Of a DNA stretch of 44,816 nt, positions 14,609 through 22,571 are shown piece after piece. Below the pieces are notes generated by a model that searched no databases, had not been told where the DNA came from, and worked only from the letters and a program-made list of their open reading frames with translations. The stretch comes from a virus, in the IMG/VR virus record IMGVR_UViG_3300028428_000113, positions 1 to 44,816 of that record. One strand, 5' to 3'. Each line of letters starts with the position of its first letter. The first letter of the stretch is position 1. Position numbers and translations under genes: made by a program.

Positions 14609-16714
14609 ATGGAAACAGGTAGCGTAGTTCAGGCGTTTATCGACAGGAAGAATAGCGGCTCTGAAAGTATGGTAGTACCTAACCATATCAAACAGATTGT
14701 CTTATTTATGACTAGGCAGGGCTTAGAGTTCCTTGTAGACCAAGATACTCCTGATGAGCGAAGACGTAAATTCATAGACAAGATTATCAAAGCTAACAAG
14801 CTAGATATGTACTACCAAGGGATCGCCTCACTCTTCATAGCTACTGGTGGTGTTCTATGGTTAATGCAACCTACCTTAGACGGATACTCAATCTATTGGT
14901 TCCATAGCGGTAAAGAGAATAACTCAATAGATGATGTTAAGTCTCAATACATGGTCTTCTACTCTCCCAATGGCAGGGAGATGCAAGAAGTGATCATTAG
15001 ATATAAGTACTATGACCGTTCACCCAGTCAAATGTACTACGCTCAATCATCTCTAGGTTCTGAGAGATGGGTGCGTCTACGAGTAAAGACTGACACGGTA
15101 ACCCAAGAGTTCTTCAATGCCGAGCCACCACTAGACATCTACTCAACTAGCTCTAACTACGCCCCCCCACTTCAGGTCAACTCCTTCATCAACACACTAG
15201 GCTACATCCCTTGTGTAGAATCACCCAACCTCCCATACTTCCCCGGGGATAGTGGTAGGTCTGACTTTGCTATGGTTAGTGACCAGATAGAAGCCGAAGA
15301 TACGGTAAGGGGCGCTATCATGCAAAATATCTTCACCTTTGGCAATCCTACCCTTATCACTACTCGTTCCCGTGAAGAAGTGATGCAAAAGACTACTGAG
15401 ATAGGTACTCAGTCATGGGCTGCTTCACAAGGTTTCAAAGATCTAACTTCTGTGCGTATTGGCGGTAGACGTAATGATGGCGGATGGGCAGCGCGTCAAC
15501 ACGAAAAGATTGTTCCCGTCATTGGAAATGTAAACGCTGATGAAAGATTTGGCTATGTAGTGCCTGACCCCGTATCTCCTGACCAAGCTAGATTTGCTGA
15601 CACTTACCGCACTGCGCTTCATGGAGCTTTAGGAGGCATTGACCCGAATGACCAGTCTTTCAGTACCTTTGGTGAGGTCAAATCTCTCTATGGGAAAGTG
15701 GCTGCTACTGCCAACATGAAGTCCCTGACCCTATGGCAACATGGACTATCCCGAGTCCTTGAGTTGTGCATCATGCATGAAGAACGTCTATATATGGATC
15801 AATTCAAGCAGTGGCTCCTATCGGAAGACCCTAAGATTGACATCACTCAAGTTACCCAACAACAGATTGAACAACTAATCTGGCAAGACGGTATCGAAGC
15901 ACCCATTAGCGTAGGACTACAACCCTTTGGTGAAGTCAATGTCTACTATCGCTATAACGGTGATGTATTTGAGGACTCACCCCAAGACAAACTAGACCGC
16001 ACTATCTATACTCGTAACCTTCAAGAGCTAGGAGTAGGAAGTCTAGAAGCCCTTGATGCTGTATTCCCTGACCTATCCCTCAAAGAAAAGAAGGCTAAGT
16101 TATCAGGCATTCCTTTTAGGATTGGAGGTGAGTACTTAGGGTTGTTCAATAATCTTTTACAACAACATATGCAACTTTCTCAGGTAGAAGATCCATATAA
16201 TCCGGGTAAAGCTCTAAGTTTGCGCTATGATATGACTTATCTAATGGACTCAGTGTACACGGTACTGAAACGTGAGTTCTCCTACGGCGCATCCTATGAT
16301 GAAGCTGACAACAAGGATAATCCCTTAACTAATGGTACAAGCACTCCCTCAGAACTATCAGGTTCAACAAGCCCCATCACCACAGGTAGCTCCTCAAACG
16401 GTAGCCCCACAGTGGCAGTCAGCACCTCAACTGGTGAGCCCTTACCCTTCGACTGGGCTAACCCCCCAGTACTCCCATCCTCAGCAATTCGCACCGACAA
16501 CGGGCGGTTGGATACAAACAACCCCTCAGTCAGTGGTAGCTCCTACTCAGCAAGCGAATCCAGTTACGGATTACCTGACCCTGAACGGCTTGGTTCCCAA
16601 CAGCTATTTACCAAACCCAACTTCAGTACAACCACAGTACTCCCCCCAAGTCACCTCGCCAACGAGACAGTACAGCCCCAAGCTAGACCTAAACGCCCCA
16701 AGCGGAAAGGATAG
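14609..16714 (+). CDS. Portal protein
   Basis: A 701-residue protein following the terminase and preceding the capsid-like gene, which is the usual portal position. Size and layout fit a dodecameric portal: an alpha/beta body (about 60-330) followed by a long helical part (about 330-560), including Y-R-T-A-L-H-G-A-L-G-G-I-D-P-N-D. The last 130 residues are Ser/Thr/Pro-rich and low in complexity, ending in a basic tail (RPKRPKRKG). From 16332 to 16714 the same DNA is also read in another frame by the putative scaffold gene. Identification rests on position, length and general layout rather than a catalytic motif. Confidence 0.75.
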   Translation: METGSVVQAFIDRKNSGSESMVVPNHIKQIVLFMTRQGLEFLVDQDTPDERRRKFIDKIIKANKLDMYYQGIASLFIATGGVLWLMQPTLDGYSIYWFHSGKENNSIDDVKSQYMVFYSPNGREMQEVIIRYKYYDRSPSQMYYAQSSLGSERWVRLRVKTDTVTQEFFNAEPPLDIYSTSSNYAPPLQVNSFINTLGYIPCVESPNLPYFPGDSGRSDFAMVSDQIEAEDTVRGAIMQNIFTFGNPTLITTRSREEVMQKTTEIGTQSWAASQGFKDLTSVRIGGRRNDGGWAARQHEKIVPVIGNVNADERFGYVVPDPVSPDQARFADTYRTALHGALGGIDPNDQSFSTFGEVKSLYGKVAATANMKSLTLWQHGLSRVLELCIMHEERLYMDQFKQWLLSEDPKIDITQVTQQQIEQLIWQDGIEAPISVGLQPFGEVNVYYRYNGDVFEDSPQDKLDRTIYTRNLQELGVGSLEALDAVFPDLSLKEKKAKLSGIPFRIGGEYLGLFNNLLQQHMQLSQVEDPYNPGKALSLRYDMTYLMDSVYTVLKREFSYGASYDEADNKDNPLTNGTSTPSELSGSTSPITTGSSSNGSPTVAVSTSTGEPLPFDWANPPVLPSSAIRTDNGRLDTNNPSVSGSSYSASESSYGLPDPERLGSQQLFTKPNFSTTTVLPPSHLANETVQPQARPKRPKRKG

Positions 16715-17234
16715 TCAGGGTAATCCTCTCGCCTCGGTAATCGAACTAATCAATAGCTTTGGCAATGGATCGCCTGAGCTAGCCATTGCACGCATCCATC
16801 AACAACTCATCCATCGTGAAGACCAATTAGGTGAAGTAGTTGCCTATACTCAAGCTCTTGAGAAGGAAGCTATTCAAATGGGTCAGATTCTATCTAGCCC
16901 TGAAAACACTGGTTATTGGCTCCAATACCAAGAGTTCCATCTTGCTCAACTACCTGAAGTAATTAACTTCCGCACTGCTTACCCTAAAGCAACCTTTGAG
17001 CAATACTACGACTACCTAGTACGCTCTAATCAACCACAAGGACAAGTTCAAGAACGTCCTCCCGCACCTTTAGGCTATGAGTATGCTCCTGAACCACAAC
17101 GACCCACATTCAATCAAATGAATATGGGCTTGGGTCAAGGTGCTACTCAAGGTAGTGGTCGTGGACGTATGACTGATGTACTACGCCAACTTGATTCAGG
17201 TCACTTTGGTCAGCTCGTTAGTCAGTTGGCTTAG
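16332..17234 (+). CDS. Putative scaffold or head-assembly protein overlapping the portal gene
   Basis: A 300-residue protein. The first 128 codons lie inside the portal gene in a different frame and encode a Pro/Gln-rich, probably disordered segment (such as QQAPSPQVAPQTVAPQW). After 16714 it is helical and charged (about 130-225), then Gly/Arg-rich, ending in a short helix (TDVLRQLDSGHFGQLVSQLA). Its place between portal and capsid, with a helical C-terminus, fits a scaffold. There is no alternative ATG or GTG near the portal stop, so either the start at 16332 or a frameshift from the portal is needed. Confidence 0.6.
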   Translation: MVQALPQNYQVQQAPSPQVAPQTVAPQWQSAPQLVSPYPSTGLTPQYSHPQQFAPTTGGWIQTTPQSVVAPTQQANPVTDYLTLNGLVPNSYLPNPTSVQPQYSPQVTSPTRQYSPKLDLNAPSGKDSQGNPLASVIELINSFGNGSPELAIARIHQQLIHREDQLGEVVAYTQALEKEAIQMGQILSSPENTGYWLQYQEFHLAQLPEVINFRTAYPKATFEQYYDYLVRSNQPQGQVQERPPAPLGYEYAPEPQRPTFNQMNMGLGQGATQGSGRGRMTDVLRQLDSGHFGQLVSQLA

Positions 17235-17502
17235 AGACTAGAGAGACAAGGAGAGCTAAAGGCGTTACTGCTGAGTGAACCTTGAGTACATCATCAGACG
17301 TTTGAAGGCTAGATATTAAAGCAATCTGACCTTGAATCAATTCATGAATGCCTTGTAGTTCCTCAGTGGTTAGTCCTGTGAAGGCAACCTTGTCTGACAT
17401 ATCTTTAACAAGAGCCTTTAGATATTCGTTGTTTTCTCCTAGCCTTTCCATCTCAGCCTTTTGCCTTTCGATAATCATCATTGCTTCGGCATGATTGAAC
17501 AT
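17218..17502 (-). CDS. Small coiled-coil hypothetical protein
   Basis: A 94-residue leftward gene between scaffold and capsid. Residues about 5-40 are strongly helical and charged (IERQKAEMERLGENNEYLKA), and a second helix near 45-70 is followed by a hydrophobic end. It overlaps the 3' end of the rightward scaffold gene by 17 nt. A variant promoter-like element lies about 20 nt before the ATG. Function unknown. Confidence 0.55.
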   Translation of the reverse strand: MFNHAEAMMIIERQKAEMERLGENNEYLKALVKDMSDKVAFTGLTTEELQGIHELIQGQIALISSLQTSDDVLKVHSAVTPLALLVSLVSKPTD

Positions 17503-17522
17503 AGCTCATTTCTCATAACATC

Positions 17523-17540
17523 ATCCCTTACCGTAGGGAC
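17523..17540 (-). promoter_or_regulatory. Variant leftward promoter-like element, upstream of 17218-17502
   Basis: Minus strand reads AGTCCCTACGGTAAGGGA, 21 nt before the ATG at 17502. Only CTACG and the GGGA end are kept, and it is partly palindromic. It belongs to a subgroup with the elements at 32936 and 43487. Confidence 0.4.
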
Positions 17541-17569
17541 TCCGCTTACACCTTACCCACTCCTAAGAA

Positions 17570-18796
17570 ATGGCAACATTTAGTTCTCAGTTAGAAATCA
17601 TTATGGGTGTGGAGCTATATCGCCCCCGCCCGCAGTACATTGCTCGGTATGTTGTACAACCCCAAATCGTACATGACTGGGCTGCTCAACCGGGTTCTAC
17701 TGCACGTATGAAGCGCTTTGGCTTCTGGAACGATCCAGGGTCATACACACTCTCTGCCCGTGCACGCGATAAATCACAAGTCATCGGTACTGGTGGTGGT
17801 CGTGGCTTGCCAGAAGAAGCAGTCACCATTACTCTTCAAGAGTTTACTGGCCCATCCACTGGTAATAGCACCAACCCCAATGAACCCGGGGTGTTAAAGA
17901 TTAATATGTTCGACCTCATGACCATGCAGCGTAACCTGTATGACATGAGCCGCGCTGACCAGTTCCATCAATCCATCGGTAGTGAAACCCTATTTGAAGA
18001 CTATCGCCGTTGGAAGGATAGCGTCTACATCGGTCTAGCTCTATCTGCTAACCCCGCAACAGCAACCACTGGACAAGTTGCTAACAACCTAGTGGGTGGA
18101 TACTATAACCCCGCAGGTATAGTTAACGGTGGTACTTATAACACAGCTACAGGTGCACCTCGACTAGACTTCACTAGAGATGTACTTAAGGTAGTCGCTG
18201 ATATGCGCTCTCGTTTAGTCCCTCCTTTCCAATCTAACTTCGGTGATGTGTATCATGGATTGGCTAGCCCCGGGTTCATGTTGCAACTACAACAAGACTC
18301 ACGCTTCTTACAGGTAACACAGTACCCAGGTGTTCCAGTATCCATGCTTCCCATGAGCGCACAATCTGCAACCCTACCTCAGATGATGCCTCTACAAGAC
18401 TGGACAATGTCACCTAATGACCTTGTCAAGAGTGGTGGCTTCTATGGTCAAACTGGATTCATGCACTCTATGGTTATGCCACTAGGGTTCATCATGGGTG
18501 GTGTACGTTGGTTTGAAACAACTAACCTACCTACTATCCCAGTTACCCTAACTACCTCTGGTCTAGCCTCACAAGGTTATGCTGATGGTACTTCTGTAGT
18601 ACGTCAAGCAGAATGTGCAATCATCATTGGTACTAATGCCATTGGTGAAGCTATCTGGGGTGAAGGGCCAAGAGTCAAGCTTAACAACAACACTGACTAT
18701 GACCGCTTCCTAATGGCTATCTGGCAGGAGTACGGTGGTTACTCACTACTCAACTCTAATAACATCACTGTTATGCGTACCTTCCAACCCTTCTAA
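17570..18796 (+). CDS. Putative major capsid protein
   Basis: A 408-residue protein directly after portal and scaffold, followed by a strong hairpin. Length, position, lack of enzyme motifs and beta-rich composition fit an HK97-fold coat. Features include an N-terminal arm, a central region with F-D-L-M-T-M-Q-R-N-L-Y-D-M-S-R-A-D-Q-F, and a C-terminal part with A-I-I-I-G-T-N-A-I-G-E-A-I-W-G. The wording resembles the N4 gp56 group of coats, which agrees with the N4 gp49-family gene that follows. The exact family should be confirmed by search. Confidence 0.75.
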   Translation: MATFSSQLEIIMGVELYRPRPQYIARYVVQPQIVHDWAAQPGSTARMKRFGFWNDPGSYTLSARARDKSQVIGTGGGRGLPEEAVTITLQEFTGPSTGNSTNPNEPGVLKINMFDLMTMQRNLYDMSRADQFHQSIGSETLFEDYRRWKDSVYIGLALSANPATATTGQVANNLVGGYYNPAGIVNGGTYNTATGAPRLDFTRDVLKVVADMRSRLVPPFQSNFGDVYHGLASPGFMLQLQQDSRFLQVTQYPGVPVSMLPMSAQSATLPQMMPLQDWTMSPNDLVKSGGFYGQTGFMHSMVMPLGFIMGGVRWFETTNLPTIPVTLTTSGLASQGYADGTSVVRQAECAIIIGTNAIGEAIWGEGPRVKLNNNTDYDRFLMAIWQEYGGYSLLNSNNITVMRTFQPF

Positions 18797-18806
18797 ACTC
18801 ACTTAA

Positions 18807-18837
18807 TTAAGGTTCTCTAGTTTTGCGAGAACCTTAA
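18807..18837. terminator. Strong hairpin after the capsid gene
   Basis: An 11-bp perfect stem (TTAAGGTTCTC paired with GAGAACCTTAA) with a 9-nt loop, 10 nt after the capsid stop. There is no long T-run, so it may work as an mRNA-stabilising 3' end or a weak terminator. Such hairpins after coat genes often help set high coat expression. Confidence 0.65.
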
Positions 18838-18847
18838 AACTCTTGAC

Positions 18848-18853
18848 TATAAT
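18848..18853 (+). promoter_or_regulatory. Possible host-type -10 box (TATAAT)
   Basis: A TATAAT lies 16 nt before the ATG at 18870 and just after the capsid hairpin. No -35 box stands at the proper distance; a TTGACT directly abuts it. It could restart transcription after the hairpin, but the evidence is weak. Confidence 0.25.
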
Positions 18854-18869
18854 TTTTGCTTAAACACTT

Positions 18870-19163
18870 ATGCCAGACTGCAATATTGACTATTCTAGTC
18901 ACAACTCTAACCGAGTAACTCTTACCCAAATCAAGGAATTGCTTGACACTGCTGAAACCCAAGAAGCAGTGTTTTGGGATAAAGAAGTCGTGGTGTCCTA
19001 TAAACTATCTTCAGGCTTTACCCTGCTTGGTAGAGGCGCTTGTGTTGACCCTGCTAACTTTAATATTGAGATTGGCAGACAAGTAGCGCGAGAACAAGCT
19101 GAAAACCAGTTGTGGCAACTAGAAGGTTATCTCCTTCAAAACAAACTTGTGGGCAAACTATAG
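18870..19163 (+). CDS. N4 gp49/Sf6 gp66-family protein
   Basis: A 97-residue protein. The second half shows the pattern I associate with this phage family: F-T-L-L-G-R-G-A-C-V-D-P-A-N-F-N-I-E-I-G-R-Q-V-A-R, then A-x-x-x-L-W and G-Y-L-L. Family members are small conserved phage proteins of unresolved function, often near capsid genes. It lies between the coat gene and a structural gene, which suits a role in head assembly or decoration. The family match is good; the role is not known. Confidence 0.75.
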   Translation: MPDCNIDYSSHNSNRVTLTQIKELLDTAETQEAVFWDKEVVVSYKLSSGFTLLGRGACVDPANFNIEIGRQVAREQAENQLWQLEGYLLQNKLVGKL

Positions 19164-19200
19164 CTCATCCTTCCCATCACCTCCCTAACCCTAAAGAACT

Positions 19201-19902
19201 ATGTCTGCAACATTTGGAAACTATATTGGTTCTGAGAATGCTGGTAACCTCGTTAACTCTCCTATCAGTGGCGTAATAGGCGCTATTGATGGAGTATTCC
19301 GAGTAACCACCACACCTCAGACCGTCATTACTGCTCGTATCCCCGCGAACCCTCTAGGCACTGACCAAGTAGCGGGTTCTGAACTCCTCACAATCTCCCC
19401 TAACTTAATCATCCCTCTTAACGCTTACGTTACTGAAGTGTCTTGGATGCTCCCTGGTAGTGCATTTAGCCCTAATCAACAATCCTTTGTATTCAACGTG
19501 CTGACTGGTACTTCTACTAACACACTCAAGGTGGCTACGGCTGCACAAGGTGTTGCTAGTACTGTTGCTAACTCACTTGGCGGTCTATCAGCACAAGTTC
19601 AAGCTAATGGCAACTTCCTAGCTGCTGACCACTTCAGCGTACTAGGTAAAGTGATTAACCCATTTGCTAATGAAGCAGTGGCGGTAACTGGCTTAGGTGC
19701 TTACACTGGTACTGATGCTGACCGTACTGTTAACTTATACTCTACGGTTACTGCTGGTACATCAGTTGGTAGTGGTATCTCTGTAGCTAACATCCCTGTA
19801 GGTTTTGGCTTCCCACAATGGGTAGACATCCCTATCCAAATCAAGTACTGGTTAGCTCCTACTGTGGATGCACTGTCCTACATCCGTGGTCAAATTATCT
19901 AG
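19201..19902 (+). CDS. Putative minor structural or capsid decoration protein
   Basis: A 233-residue protein rich in Ala, Gly, Thr, Val and Asn, with alternating hydrophobic residues and no long charged helix. This is a beta-rich composition typical of virion surface proteins. It follows the coat and gp49-like genes and ends near a bidirectional hairpin. No domain was recognised. Confidence 0.5.
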   Translation: MSATFGNYIGSENAGNLVNSPISGVIGAIDGVFRVTTTPQTVITARIPANPLGTDQVAGSELLTISPNLIIPLNAYVTEVSWMLPGSAFSPNQQSFVFNVLTGTSTNTLKVATAAQGVASTVANSLGGLSAQVQANGNFLAADHFSVLGKVINPFANEAVAVTGLGAYTGTDADRTVNLYSTVTAGTSVGSGISVANIPVGFGFPQWVDIPIQIKYWLAPTVDALSYIRGQII

Positions 19903-19930
19903 ATCGCCTCTTAGGTCAAGAAGATTTCAG

Positions 19931-19960
19931 AAAGCCCTATCTATTATGGATGGGGCTTCT
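19931..19960. terminator. Hairpin between convergent genes
   Basis: AAAGCCC and GGGGCTT arms form a stem around a 13-nt middle, between the rightward gene ending at 19902 and the leftward gene ending at 19972. The position suits a two-way terminator. T-runs are short, so confidence is moderate. Confidence 0.5.
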
Positions 19961-19971
19961 CTGTATAGACT

Positions 19972-20205
19972 TTAAAAGTCTAGTACCTCAAATGTAGTTG
20001 TAGCTTTCATAATTCGATATTTTGCAACAGCCCGACTATTAAGACAAACAGCACTTTCATTCTCACGCCTTGCCTTTTGAAGAAGCAGCCTAGCATCGTG
20101 AATATTATCTATTCTTGGAGTGTTTAAACTGTAATCACTTAGCAGCCATCTATCATCCTTAAAGCAAACTTCAACAACGTATAAAAAAACTTTAGTCTCA
20201 CTCAT
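19972..20205 (-). CDS. YRVV-family small protein, 77 aa
   Basis: Begins MSETKVFLYVVEVCFKDDRW, then a helix (HDARLLLQKARRENES), then A-K-Y-R-I-M-K-A-T-T-T-F-E-V-L-D-F. The ending closely matches N-Y-R-V-V-K..I-L-D-W of 11165-11395, so the two are clear relatives. It is a single-gene leftward unit in the structural block, with the promoter-like element 18 nt upstream. Function unknown. Confidence 0.65.
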   Translation of the reverse strand: MSETKVFLYVVEVCFKDDRWLLSDYSLNTPRIDNIHDARLLLQKARRENESAVCLNSRAVAKYRIMKATTTFEVLDF

Positions 20206-20222
20206 CTCTTAACCCTAAATCT

Positions 20223-20240
20223 CCCCCATAGCGTAGCGTA
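20223..20240 (-). promoter_or_regulatory. Leftward promoter-like element, upstream of 19972-20205
   Basis: Minus strand reads TACGCTACGCTATGGGGG, 18 nt before the ATG at 20205. Confidence 0.6.
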
Positions 20241-20281
20241 GGGTATCATTAGAACATCACTATTATTGACCCGATCCCGAT

Positions 20282-20719
20282 ATGGAAAAAGTTATCCACA
20301 AAACAAAAGGACTATGTAGTATTTGGTCAGAGTTCTATGACTATTTCGTACTGGTAGATGCTAATGGCAAGAAGTTCCAAGCACAAGCTCATGAGTTCAC
20401 AAGACCTATAGATGTTAATGCTACTGAAGTATCGCCTAATCTATCTTTCCTAGAGTCATGCTTTAAAGCTGACGTACAAAGATATCCTATAGATATCAAT
20501 GACCTATCCATCATTACTGAGGATGTAGTTAAAGCTCTAGGAGTAGATGAGGATGTAGCTAGAGTGATAGTCATGAATCGCCCCAATCAAGGCTATCTAG
20601 ACTACCCACATCTAACTACTATCCTCACTACTAATGGCGTACACCTAGACCACAAAACTTTAGAGCATTTCAAGTCTCTGCAATTGGTGGTGTTTGGTGG
20701 TGTTGAAGAGTTGTATTAA
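20282..20719 (+). CDS. Helix-hairpin-helix protein, tandem paralogue 1
   Basis: A 145-residue protein. The N-terminal half (about 5-40) reads KTKGLCSIWSEFYDYFVLVD, a small beta-like unit. The C-terminal half (about 78-120) carries a ComEA-like helix-hairpin-helix: A-L-G-V-D-E-D-V-A-R-V-I-V-M-N-R-P-N-Q-G-Y-L-D-Y-P-H-L. Such motifs bind DNA without sequence preference. Both halves are repeated in the next gene, so the pair arose by tandem duplication. The position after head genes suggests a DNA-contacting head or connector protein. That is inference. Confidence 0.6.
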   Translation: MEKVIHKTKGLCSIWSEFYDYFVLVDANGKKFQAQAHEFTRPIDVNATEVSPNLSFLESCFKADVQRYPIDINDLSIITEDVVKALGVDEDVARVIVMNRPNQGYLDYPHLTTILTTNGVHLDHKTLEHFKSLQLVVFGGVEELY

Positions 20720-20749
20720 GAGTAAGATTAGATAAGCAAATTACTATTA

Positions 20750-21187
20750 ATGACAATGAATCCACCAACCGTACAACATCGCACTAGAGGACTATGTACC
20801 TTACTCAATGAGTTCAGCACCTACGTGTATCTACAAGACTCTAGTGGTAATAGGTTTGAATCAGGCTTAGGTGATATCATCCAAACCTTTACCTCAACCA
20901 CACCCGTCATAGTCACACCTACACCCACTATTGCTGGTAGCCCTGCACAAGTACAGGTCAACATTAATGATGAGTCCTTAACTGCAACTGACTTAGCTGA
21001 GTTAGTTAGAGGAATAGGGCGTGCTATTGCTAAGGGTATTGTAAACAACCGCCCTAGTGGTGGGTATACAAGTATTGAACACTTAGTTGAAGTACTAACC
21101 TTAGCTAAAGTCAACTTCAACCAAGCTACTATTGATGCTATCAAAGCTGATAATTCTCTTGTGTTTGGGAATGTAGTTTCAGAGTAG
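20750..21187 (+). CDS. Helix-hairpin-helix protein, tandem paralogue 2
   Basis: A 145-residue paralogue of the preceding gene and the same length. The start TRGLCTLLNEFSTYVYLQDS parallels TKGLCSIWSEFYDYFVLVDA. The hairpin motif reads V-R-G-I-G-R-A-I-A-K-G-I-V-N-N-R-P-S-G-G-Y-T-S-I-E-H-L, with the glycine-rich G-I-G turn that copy 1 lacks. A Thr/Pro-rich insert lies at about 45-65. Both proteins end in a V-F-G stretch. The last 47 nt overlap a leftward gene. Confidence 0.65.
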   Translation: MTMNPPTVQHRTRGLCTLLNEFSTYVYLQDSSGNRFESGLGDIIQTFTSTTPVIVTPTPTIAGSPAQVQVNINDESLTATDLAELVRGIGRAIAKGIVNNRPSGGYTSIEHLVEVLTLAKVNFNQATIDAIKADNSLVFGNVVSE

Positions 21188-21338
21188 CCGCTAAATCAAT
21201 TTGCTTATAACGTTCTGTGCAAACACCATCAATAACAGGCTCTACCCAGACAACTCTTTTAACTCTACCTACACGTCTATGGTCAAATATTCCATGTAGG
21301 TTTCTATAAAATATTGATTCATCTAAACGATAGGACAT
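21141..21338 (-). CDS. Small hypothetical protein, 65 aa
   Basis: Begins MSYRLDESIFYRNLHGIFDH and is Arg-rich, with VGRVKRVVWVEPVIDGVC in the middle. I took the ATG at 21338; the longer frame to 21398 runs through the duplicated start of the next structural gene. It overlaps the 3' end of the rightward gene by 47 nt. It has no copy of the promoter-like element, so it may be read together with the leftward gene 21401-21625. Unrecognised. Confidence 0.45.
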   Translation of the reverse strand: MSYRLDESIFYRNLHGIFDHRRVGRVKRVVWVEPVIDGVCTERYKQIDLAATLKLHSQTQENYQL

Positions 21339-21347
21339 AATAACCTC

Positions 21348-21404
21348 ATGGAACTTTCTGAACGTGATAAATCTAGGGTACGCTTCTGCCGTAGGCAATA
21401 CTAG
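21348..21404 (+). pseudogene. Orphan duplicate of the first codons of the gene at 21637
   Basis: An 18-codon frame, MELSERDKSRVRF then CRRQY and stop. Its first ten residues are identical to the start of the structural protein at 21637 (MELSERDKSRTRF), while the DNA differs mainly at third positions. It lies 289 nt upstream of the intact start, with the leftward gene 21401-21625 between the two copies. I read it as a leftover of a duplication that bracketed the inserted gene. Confidence 0.75.
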
Positions 21405-21625
21405 ACAAGGACTGTATCAGTAGTGATAGTTTCTCTTCTAATGCCTCTAAACTCAGCATGAACAAACTCGTCTCTAGTAGACAAGAACTCTGCTAGTAAT
21501 CTACTGTAAGCACCAGTAAAGCTATCATCGTCTTGTGCGCTAGTAGTCATGACTGTGTACCATCTATCCTCACCCTTATAGGATTCAGTTCTTATATACT
21601 TAGACTGTATTAAATATTCTTTCAT
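21401..21625 (-). CDS. Small inserted gene, possible YRVV-family member
   Basis: A 74-residue protein reading MKEYLIQSKYIRTESYKGED, then W-Y-T, a helix (YSRLLAEFLSTRDEF), then A-E-F-R-G-I-R-R-E-T-I-T-T-D-T-V-L-V. This matches the family's plan of strand, W, helix, Y/F-R-x-I/V and a strand end, though more loosely. It lies exactly between two copies of the start of the gene at 21637, which suggests insertion. I chose the start at 21625 because the longer frame overlaps the next gene's leader. Confidence 0.55.
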   Translation of the reverse strand: MKEYLIQSKYIRTESYKGEDRWYTVMTTSAQDDDSFTGAYSRLLAEFLSTRDEFVHAEFRGIRRETITTDTVLV

Positions 21626-21636
21626 GGTAGTAATTA

Positions 21637-22101
21637 ATGGAATTGTCAGAACGTGATAAATCAAGAACCAGATTTCATCTAGGTTATGCAGACTATGCTG
21701 GTATCCAAGCGGGGGAGTGCGAGCAGCTAGAAATGGCTATGTCTACTATCAGGGATGAGGTAGTACTTACCTATATCCGTAGTTACTTAGATACTTTAGA
21801 TGCAATATTCCTAGCTAAAGATCCTACTAACCCTGATAGCTTTACTCAGATACAACTCTTTGCTGGTGATATCAACCGTACCCGCACTGACAAATCCCCC
21901 ATTACCACAATGAAGCAATGGGGTGAGATTTATCGTCAGTACTGTGATGAGTTAGCTAACACTCTATTTGTCACAAACTTTAGGAACAAAGACTACGCCT
22001 ATAGATTCTCTAGGAGTGGTAGCGCCTATATCAACGCAGTCCCGGGTATGGCAGTGCCAAACATAGGATCGCGTATCTTTATGCACTCTTATTTAGCTTG
22101 A
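21637..22101 (+). CDS. Putative head-completion or adaptor protein
   Basis: A 154-residue helical protein in the head block. It begins MELSERDKSRTRFHLGYADY and continues with long helices (T-I-R-D-E-V-V-L-T-Y-I-R-S-Y-L-D-T-L-D-A-I-F, and K-Q-W-G-E-I-Y-R-Q-Y-C-D-E-L). All-helical proteins of this size after the coat are often head-to-tail adaptors, but the family is not recognised. Its first 13 codons are duplicated upstream at 21348. The last 23 nt overlap a leftward gene. Confidence 0.5.
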   Translation: MELSERDKSRTRFHLGYADYAGIQAGECEQLEMAMSTIRDEVVLTYIRSYLDTLDAIFLAKDPTNPDSFTQIQLFAGDINRTRTDKSPITTMKQWGEIYRQYCDELANTLFVTNFRNKDYAYRFSRSGSAYINAVPGMAVPNIGSRIFMHSYLA

Positions 22102-22294
22102 CATTAGCCCATAAATATATGCTCATAGTTGGCAAGCAAATATATAAAGGGATATTGTCTAAAGGCTGCTCTGGTTCTATTCTCCATTCCCAAGCCCAAC
22201 TACTAAGCTGATGAAACATAAGTTCAATAGCAAAGGTTTTGGTAACTAGCTTTATTCCTCTGGAATCCCAGTCTTTTGTTAGTTCAATCTTCAA
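22079..22294 (-). CDS. Small aromatic-rich protein, 71 aa
   Basis: The last gene of a leftward cluster. Reads MKIELTKDWDSRGIKLVTKT and then L-S-S-W-A-W-E-W-R-I-E-P. The W-x-W-x-W-R/x-I/V pattern recalls W-L-W-Q-W-x-V in the tandem pair 22571-23091, so it may be a shortened relative. It overlaps the gene upstream by 11 nt. Function unknown. Confidence 0.5.
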   Translation of the reverse strand: MKIELTKDWDSRGIKLVTKTFAIELMFHQLSSWAWEWRIEPEQPLDNIPLYICLPTMSIYLWANVKLNKSA

Positions 22295-22571
22295 AGTTAA
22301 TGTTCCTCCTTGGATGTTTTGGAAACATCAGACAGTTAAACCTAAACCAGAAAGTAGGTAGATTAACTGATAATCCAAAACTAAGTTGCGTTTTATAAGA
22401 CTTGAACTCATTGTTGGTCATATTCCATAAAGATAAGGGGAAGAAATACATCTGAATTGTTATATGCAGCCATTGACTTAACCCTAGATAAAGCTCAATA
22501 CAGTCAGCATCATCTGACCCTGAATAAGGGTTAGTTGGATCGAAACCAATAATGGATGTTCTAAGTTCCAT
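22284..22571 (-). CDS. Small aromatic-rich hypothetical protein, 95 aa
   Basis: Begins MELRTSIIGFDPTNPYSGSD and has many Trp, Phe, Leu and Tyr residues without a clear membrane span. An acidic G-S-D-D-A-D-C-I-E-L segment recalls N-A-S-D-C-D-L-V-I-L in the gene 22831-23091, so it may be a distant member of the same set. It overlaps both neighbours by a few nucleotides and is translationally coupled. Function unknown. Confidence 0.5.
   Translation of the reverse strand: MELRTSIIGFDPTNPYSGSDDADCIELYLGLSQWLHITIQMYFFPLSLWNMTNNEFKSYKTQLSFGLSVNLPTFWFRFNCLMFPKHPRRNINFED

Noticed and set aside
18843-18853. Full sigma70 promoter TTGACT plus TATAAT
   Set aside because: The two boxes overlap or abut instead of being about 17 bp apart.
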